From Actinomycetota bacterium (GTDB lineage: Bacteria; Actinomycetota; Actinomycetes; Acidothermales; Acidothermaceae), in contig PLCK01000011.1 of the NCBI GenBank assembly GCA_003134755.1, forward strand, positions 1 through 10,518: a DNA stretch of 10,518 nucleotides, in the 5' to 3' direction. This document shows positions 6,524 to 10,518 of this stretch, in pieces. Every line of letters begins with the position of its first letter. Within the stretch, counting starts at the first letter, position 1. A program made the position numbers and the translations under genes. The notes below the pieces were generated by a model. It worked only from the letters and a program-made list of their open reading frames with translations, searched no databases and had not been told where the DNA came from.

Positions 6524-8773
6524 TCATGAAAAGGTCATGTGAGCGAGGGTATCGAGGCCGGCCGGCAACGGCTCGCTGTGCAGCACCCGCAGCCGCTGGG
6601 TCGGCCGGGTCATCGCGACATAGAGGTCGTTCGCGCCGCGCGCCGACGCCGCCAGAATCGCGGCCGGCTCGACGAGCACGACCGCGTCGAACTCCAGACC
6701 CTTGGCCTGATTGACGGCGAGGACGGCGACGGGCGCGTCGAGTGCGCCGGTGCCCGCGGCAACGACTCCCGCAGGCAACGCAGCGGCGAGCGCACGATGC
6801 AACGACGGAACCTGCGATGGCGCAGCGATGACAGCCATCCTGCCCTCGCCGAGCACCTCGAGTTCGGCCACGACGGCAGCAACAACGGCGTCGTCGTCCC
6901 CCGATGTGAAGGTCTGCGCCGACGGCGGGAAATCGCCCTCGCGTACCGACCGCGGAGCCTTCGTCTCGATGCCCGCCGCGGCAAGCATGGCCGACGCCAG
7001 CACCATGACCGGTGCGGGCGTGCGGTAGTTCACCGTCAATTCGGTCAGTCGCCAGCGACCCGCCACATACGGGTCGAGCACCTCGTCCCACGACCGCGCG
7101 CCCGCCGCCGAGCCGGTCTGCGCGACGTCGCCAACGAGCGTCATCGACTTCGTCGGATTGCGCCGCATCAGCAACCGCCAAGCCATCGCCGACAGTTCCT
7201 GCGCTTCGTCGACGACAACATGGCCGTACGCCCACGTGCGGTCGACCGCCGCTCGTTCGGCCGCACTCAGGGTCGGACCTTCGTCTGCGAATCGGCCCGC
7301 AAGTGTCTCCGCGCTGACGAGTCCGCCCGCCCCGCCGGCGATCTGCAACGAGCCGCGGGCGTACTCGATCTCGGCCTGCCGCTGCGCTGCGGCAAGTCGC
7401 TTCAGCTCGTAGCCACCGGTGTCGTCATCACCGAGCAACTCGGCCGCCTCGTCGAGCAGCGGGATGTCGGAGATCGTCCATGGCCCACCGCGCCCGCGGT
7501 GCAGCAGCGCCCGCGCGGCGTCGTCCAGATAAGGTGCCGCTTCCGCGAGGCGAGCTGGGTCGGCGTACAGGCTCTCGAGCAAGCCCTGGGGTGTCAGTGG
7601 CATCCACGTCAGGTTGACCTCGCGCCGCACATCAGCCGATTCGCGGAGGTCGGCGAGGATCTCCGGTCGGTTGTCGGCCGATAGCTGGACGCCGAGCAAC
7701 CGCGCGTATTGCGACGCTAGGCCTTCGAGGATCTCCTTCACATAGGCGACTCGGGCGAGGTTGTGAGGTTTCTGGTTGCGACGTGCGTGTGCGCGCGCAG
7801 CCGCGACGACGTGCGGTCGCAACACGAGCTGATGTCCGTCGACGTTCAACGTGCGCGCGCCGTCGGGCACCCGCTGCCGCTGCCGTACGGCCATTGCGAT
7901 GACTTCCGCCATGCGCACGTCGCCCTTGATCGCGGCGACCTCCGCCGAGTCGTCGACGGTCGCGACCACCCCAGGGAACAGCTCGCCAGGGGTGACCATG
8001 ACCACGCCGGTCTCACCGAGCGATGGCAGCACCTTCTCGATGTAGCGCAGGAAGGTCTCGTTCGGTCCGACCAGCAGCACACCACTGCGCGCCAGCCGCT
8101 CGCGATGGGTGTAGAGCAGGTAGGCCGCCCTATGCAGTGCCACGGCCGTCTTGCCGGTGCCTGGACCACCCTGCACGACGAGCACGCCGGCCAACTCGGC
8201 CCTGATGACGTCGTCCTGCTCCGCCTGGATCGTCGCGACGATGTCGCCCATTCGGCCGGTGCGCTTCGCGTTCAGGGCGGCCAGCAAGGCGCCCTCGCCC
8301 GACAGCGTCGTCAGGTCGGCCGCGTCGAGACCGTCGAGGTTGAGCACCTCGTCCTCGATCGCGGTCACGACCCGGTCGCGGGTGGTCAGGTGACGTCGCC
8401 TGATCACATCACCCGGTGCCGCAGCGGTGGCCTGGTAGAACAGCCGCGCGGCAGGCGCCCGCCAGTCGATCAGTAACTGCTGCCTGTCGTCGTCCGACAG
8501 TCCGATGCGGCCGACATAGCGGCGTCCGGCCTCGATCGTGTCGAACCGACCGAAGCACAACCTGTCCTCGACGGCACGCAGCTGTGCGAGCCGGTGCTCG
8601 TACAGCGTCGCGAACGCGTCGCGCTCCGACCGGTTCTGGTGAGTGCCGGAGGGCGCAGTCGCCCGGACGGCGATCAGCTCACGTTCGGCGCGATCACGCA
8701 GTTCATCGAGCCTGCCGTAGAGCCGGTCGACGTAGCGTTGCTCGCGCTGGAGTTCGGTCTCCGCGTCGCCCAC
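6524..8773 (-). CDS. helD: HelD-like superfamily 1 helicase/ATPase (RNA polymerase-associated)
   Basis: The product has 749 residues from GTG 8773, which has AAAGGGG 4 bases upstream. A GTG 18 bases farther up (8791) has a poorer site and is the alternative. An N-terminal charged, probably coiled-coil arm (about 5-45, EQRYVDRLYGRLDELRDRAE) is followed by DWRAPAARLFY (103-113), a hallmark of HelD proteins. The SF1 motifs come next: Walker A GGPGTGKT (202-209), DEAQ (522-525), LVGDVAQT (547-554), NYRTP (582-586), NQAKGLEFD (688-696) and the final MTRPTQRLRV (721-730). From family knowledge, HelD binds RNA polymerase and uses ATP to release it from stalled complexes or nucleic acid; the length and arm fit the actinobacterial class II type. 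A general UvrD-type DNA helicase is less likely. It stands alone, on the same strand as the catabolic genes but separated by a 102-base gap. Confidence 0.9.
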   Translation of the reverse strand: MGDAETELQREQRYVDRLYGRLDELRDRAERELIAVRATAPSGTHQNRSERDAFATLYEHRLAQLRAVEDRLCFGRFDTIEAGRRYVGRIGLSDDDRQQLLIDWRAPAARLFYQATAAAPGDVIRRRHLTTRDRVVTAIEDEVLNLDGLDAADLTTLSGEGALLAALNAKRTGRMGDIVATIQAEQDDVIRAELAGVLVVQGGPGTGKTAVALHRAAYLLYTHRERLARSGVLLVGPNETFLRYIEKVLPSLGETGVVMVTPGELFPGVVATVDDSAEVAAIKGDVRMAEVIAMAVRQRQRVPDGARTLNVDGHQLVLRPHVVAAARAHARRNQKPHNLARVAYVKEILEGLASQYARLLGVQLSADNRPEILADLRESADVRREVNLTWMPLTPQGLLESLYADPARLAEAAPYLDDAARALLHRGRGGPWTISDIPLLDEAAELLGDDDTGGYELKRLAAAQRQAEIEYARGSLQIAGGAGGLVSAETLAGRFADEGPTLSAAERAAVDRTWAYGHVVVDEAQELSAMAWRLLMRRNPTKSMTLVGDVAQTGSAAGARSWDEVLDPYVAGRWRLTELTVNYRTPAPVMVLASAMLAAAGIETKAPRSVREGDFPPSAQTFTSGDDDAVVAAVVAELEVLGEGRMAVIAAPSQVPSLHRALAAALPAGVVAAGTGALDAPVAVLAVNQAKGLEFDAVVLVEPAAILAASARGANDLYVAMTRPTQRLRVLHSEPLPAGLDTLAHMTFS

Positions 8774-8786
8774 CGAACCCCTTTCC

Positions 8787-8823
8787 CGCACGACCTACGG
8801 TCGATCGTGCGGCGTCCACCCTA
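8787..8823 (-). promoter_or_regulatory. Candidate -10 element and dyad upstream of helD
   Basis: On the minus strand TAGGGT (8823-8818) has the TANNNT form of an actinobacterial -10 element; no clear -35 is visible at the expected distance. Between it and the ribosome site lies an inverted repeat with 7-base arms, CGCACGA (8787-8793) and TCGTGCG (8805-8811), with GACC-TAC-GGTC nested inside. This could be an operator or a leader hairpin controlling helD. The rest of the 106-base gap shows nothing else firm. Confidence 0.3.
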
Positions 8824-8879
8824 CCTGGCCGCCGGACGGGTGAATTGAGCGAGGCGGCGACCGGCGGTGGAATCGCCGA

Positions 8880-9239
8880 TCAACGCCTCAAGGTGTCGCT
8901 GCCCGCCCTGGACTGGCCGGCCTCGAACGCCGCGATACCCGCCGAGTGCATCCGGCCTTCGCGGGTGAGCTCGGCGACCTTCGCGATGTTCACCGCGCTC
9001 CACGCACTCTTCGGCTTGCGGGGCGTGAAGCGGTTCGAATAGCTGATGTCGTCGATACGTTGGCGAACACTGTCGATCCACCCGAAGCACAGCGCCTCGT
9101 CGACCGCCTGCGACCAGTCGAGGCCAGGCCGGCCGGTTGCCTTCTTATGGAAGCCGACGACCACCTCGGTCGCATCATCGTGATGCTGCTCGAGCCACTT
9201 GCGCCAGGCCGCGGGCGTCTCGAAGAACAGTGGCGCCAC
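8880..9239 (-). CDS. YdeI/OmdA-type protein lacking the usual C-terminal part
   Basis: The product has 119 residues from GTG 9239, only 3 bases after the protease stop, with no strong Shine-Dalgarno, so translation is probably coupled to the upstream gene. The sequence carries the family core: W..WLEQHH near 12-20, VVGFHKKATGRP (27-38), AVDEALCFGWIDS (45-57), RIDD and RFTPRKPKSAWS (about 70-81), and EGRMHSAGIAAFEAG near the end. The family (YdeI/OmpD-associated, 'bacteriocin protection') usually has about 190 residues with a further C-terminal OmdA segment containing an ETR..R helix. Here it stops right after the core, and the roughly 100 bases that follow do not restore the missing part in any frame I read. 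It may be a truncated relic or a natural short form. The molecular function of the family is poorly established, so none is assigned. Confidence 0.75.
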   Translation of the reverse strand: MAPLFFETPAAWRKWLEQHHDDATEVVVGFHKKATGRPGLDWSQAVDEALCFGWIDSVRQRIDDISYSNRFTPRKPKSAWSAVNIAKVAELTREGRMHSAGIAAFEAGQSRAGSDTLRR

Positions 9240-9242
9240 GCG

Positions 9243-10181
9243 TCAGTGGCGCGGGATATAGGCGATGTTGATGCCCCATATGCAGACGATCGCGACCGCT
9301 GCGTACGCGATCCCGATGCCGACCCTGGTGGCCGGCGCGATGGCGTAGTAGGCGGCGTCGATCCACTTGCGGGTGCGCCAGCGGCGGACGAGTTCGAAGC
9401 CGCCGATGACGAGGACGATGAGGAGCACCGGCGTCGGGTGCAGCACGGCGAACACCGCCGCGGCGGCCAGACCGACGATCCAGAGCGCGGGGTGCAGCGC
9501 GCCCGCCACCCGGCCGCCGTCGAGAGGCAGCGCGGGAACCAGGTTGAACAGATTGATGAAGAACGCGGTATAGGCGAGCGCTCGCAGCAGCTGCGAATTG
9601 AACGCGTTCGACAGCTCGAGAGTCGCCAGCGCTCCGAGCGTTCCGACGGCTGGCCCGGCAAGAGCGCCGATCGCCTCGTGCGCCACTGACTTCGGTTTCG
9701 ACTTCATCGAGACGAACGCGCCCATGAAGGGGATGAATGTCGGTGCGGACACCTTGACCCCGAGCGCCCGCAGCACGACGAGATGACCCAGCTCGTGGAC
9801 GGCGATCAGCGCGACAAACCCGACGGCGTACCACCAGCCGAAGATGAAGGCATAGGCCACCACCGACACGGCCATGCTCAAGACGACCTTGAACTTGACC
9901 AGGACCGCACTTGCCTTGAGTGCGACGACCAACTTGGCCAGCAGGCCGGCCTTGGCCGCTACGCCGACGCCTGCGGCCGCACCGCCACCCGCGCGTCCCC
10001 AGCGCTGCTTGTTGTTGCCGCGTGGCGGTTGGGTGCCGTCGGGTTCAGGTTTGTAGAGGTAGGGTCGCGGCGCGCCAGGAGGCGGCGTCGGATGCCAGCC
10101 GCCGATTTGCCCGGACTGTGGCGACCACGGCTCCGGAATTCGCCCAGGCTCGGCGTCCGGGCGTCCTTGCGGCTCGGTCAT
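9243..10181 (-). CDS. M50 site-2 protease family membrane metalloprotease
   Basis: The product has 312 residues from ATG 10181. About 60 N-terminal residues are rich in proline and glycine and hydrophilic (PEPDGTQPPRG region), followed by a hydrophobic core. The zinc motif HELGH (His129, Glu130, His133) lies in a membrane segment, and the third ligand region NLVPALPLDGGR supplies Asp221. Segments near 103-127, 165-190, 200-220, 233-260 and 285-308 look membrane-spanning. The conserved FIPFMGAFVSMK loop follows the zinc helix. Such enzymes cut transmembrane substrates such as anti-sigma factors within the membrane. No PDZ domain is visible, unlike RseP or Rip1, and no anti-sigma factor is encoded nearby, so the substrate is unknown. 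The short YdeI/OmdA-type gene follows after 3 bases and is probably co-transcribed. The gene is divergent from glpK. Confidence 0.9.
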   Translation of the reverse strand: MTEPQGRPDAEPGRIPEPWSPQSGQIGGWHPTPPPGAPRPYLYKPEPDGTQPPRGNNKQRWGRAGGGAAAGVGVAAKAGLLAKLVVALKASAVLVKFKVVLSMAVSVVAYAFIFGWWYAVGFVALIAVHELGHLVVLRALGVKVSAPTFIPFMGAFVSMKSKPKSVAHEAIGALAGPAVGTLGALATLELSNAFNSQLLRALAYTAFFINLFNLVPALPLDGGRVAGALHPALWIVGLAAAAVFAVLHPTPVLLIVLVIGGFELVRRWRTRKWIDAAYYAIAPATRVGIGIAYAAVAIVCIWGINIAYIPRH

Positions 10182-10212
10182 CTACCTACAGCCCCTGTGC
10201 TCGAGAGATTTC

Positions 10213-10218
10213 AGTGTA
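10213..10218 (-). promoter_or_regulatory. Candidate -10 element for the M50 protease gene
   Basis: TACACT on the minus strand (10218-10213) fits TANNNT and lies about 32 bases before the protease ATG. No recognisable -35 is found 16-19 bases upstream. It lies just outside the glpK -35 element, so the two divergent promoters would occupy overlapping DNA. Confidence 0.35.
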
Positions 10219-10224
10219 GGTGCG

Positions 10225-10253
10225 TTGGACGCGCCGCGCAGACGCCTTAGGTT
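10225..10253 (+). promoter_or_regulatory. Candidate promoter of glpK
   Basis: TTGGAC (10225-10230) and TAGGTT (10248-10253) are separated by exactly 17 bases and resemble housekeeping -35 and -10 elements. Transcription would begin near 10260, giving a leader of about 25 bases that contains the ribosome site. No obvious operator was identified between this promoter and the start codon. Confidence 0.55.
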
Positions 10254-10270
10254 CTTCGAGGACCGACAAG

Positions 10271-10279
10271 AAAGGAGGT
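10271..10279 (+). promoter_or_regulatory. Strong Shine-Dalgarno site of glpK
   Basis: AAAGGAGGT matches the 3' end of 16S rRNA over its full length and lies 5 bases before ATG 10285. It fixes the start of glycerol kinase and is the strongest ribosome site in the window. Confidence 0.85.
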
Positions 10280-10284
10280 CAGCG

Positions 10285-10518
10285 ATGGCGGATTTCGTCG
10301 GGGCGATCGACCAGGGAACCACGAGCACCCGGTTCCTGGTCTTCGACCGCGCCGGCTCGCCGGTTGCCGGGCATCAGCTCGAGCATCAGCAGATCCTGCC
10401 TGGCTCGGGGCTCGTTGAACACAACCCGACCGAAATCTGGGAACGCACCCGAGCCGTGATCGAGACCGCACTTCAGGCGGCCGGCCTCACCGGTCACGAC
10501 CTCGCCGCGGTCGGCATC
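10285..10518 (+). CDS. glpK: Glycerol kinase, N-terminal part (runs off the window)
   Basis: The frame is open from ATG 10285 to the window end, giving 78 residues. The start carries the FGGY-kinase phosphate loop AIDQGTTSTRFLVFD, then HQQILPGSGLVEHNPTEIWE, which is typical of glycerol kinase: the DQGTTS loop binds ATP, and the E-H-P/N..IW segment follows the glycerol-site arginine region. The enzyme makes sn-glycerol 3-phosphate from glycerol and ATP in the cytosol. A strong ribosome site and a promoter-like TTGGAC-N17-TAGGTT precede it. The rest of the gene and any glpF or glpD partner lie outside the window. Other FGGY kinases are less likely given the close match to the glycerol kinase N-terminus. 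Confidence 0.9.
   Translation, partial: MADFVGAIDQGTTSTRFLVFDRAGSPVAGHQLEHQQILPGSGLVEHNPTEIWERTRAVIETALQAAGLTGHDLAAVGI

Noticed and set aside
6539..7684. Long plus-strand open frame (381 codons) opposite helD
   Set aside because: It is antisense to a clear SF1 helicase with all motifs, is rich in Arg and Gly without any recognisable domain, and is the kind of frame that high-GC codon bias creates.
8829..8867. CCGCCGG / CCGGCGG pair as terminator of the YdeI/OmdA-type gene
   Set aside because: The 7-base arms are low-complexity GC separated by 25 bases, without a U-run; such pairs are expected by chance in DNA of this composition.
8774..8879. Rifampicin-associated element upstream of helD
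   Set aside because: I looked for the GGGGCTTGCGGCAAGGC-type element known upstream of rifampicin-responsive actinobacterial genes and did not find it in this gap.

Overview
This is a GC-rich chromosomal window that looks actinobacterial. The codons are strongly G/C-ending, several genes start with GTG, and it carries a class II HelD-type RNA polymerase-associated helicase. It also carries a gamma-glutamylation gene set that resembles the glnA4 / amidotransferase / aldC / short-chain dehydrogenase neighbourhood of mycobacteria (M. tuberculosis Rv2860c to Rv2857c, recalled from memory, not searched). No rRNA, tRNA, CRISPR array, insertion sequence or phage gene was seen.

Layout. The left edge (1-195, +) is the C-terminal end of an FGGY-type carbohydrate kinase. 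It converges with a minus-strand gene train that runs from right to left: class I glutamine amidotransferase-like gamma-glutamyl hydrolase (6421-5696), APC-superfamily permease (5471-3840), glutamine-synthetase-like gamma-glutamyl-amine ligase (3740-2355), aldehyde dehydrogenase (2358-973) and SDR dehydrogenase (973-209). The last three genes overlap by 4 and 1 bases. Upstream of this train and on the same strand are a HelD-like helicase (8773-6524), a short YdeI/OmdA-type protein (9239-8880) and an M50 site-2 protease (10181-9243). The right edge (10285 onward, +) is the start of glycerol kinase, divergent from the protease.

How the genes work together (inference). The central five genes can be read as one catabolic route. 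The permease imports an amine and the ligase caps it with glutamate. A dehydrogenase pair then oxidises the distal end, and the amidotransferase-fold hydrolase removes the glutamyl cap. No flavin amine oxidase (PuuB type) is present; an NAD-type SDR is there instead. That suggests a substrate carrying a hydroxyl group, such as ethanolamine or another amino alcohol, rather than putrescine. Two intergenic stretches (5472-5695 and 6422-6523) contain inverted repeats with similar GGTC/GACC half-sites, and the first overlaps a promoter-like TTGCCG-N17-TATGGT. A perfect 13-bp-stem hairpin separates the permease from the ligase gene. No regulator gene is encoded in the window.

Intergenic regions are all shorter than 300 bases and are described individually where they hold something.
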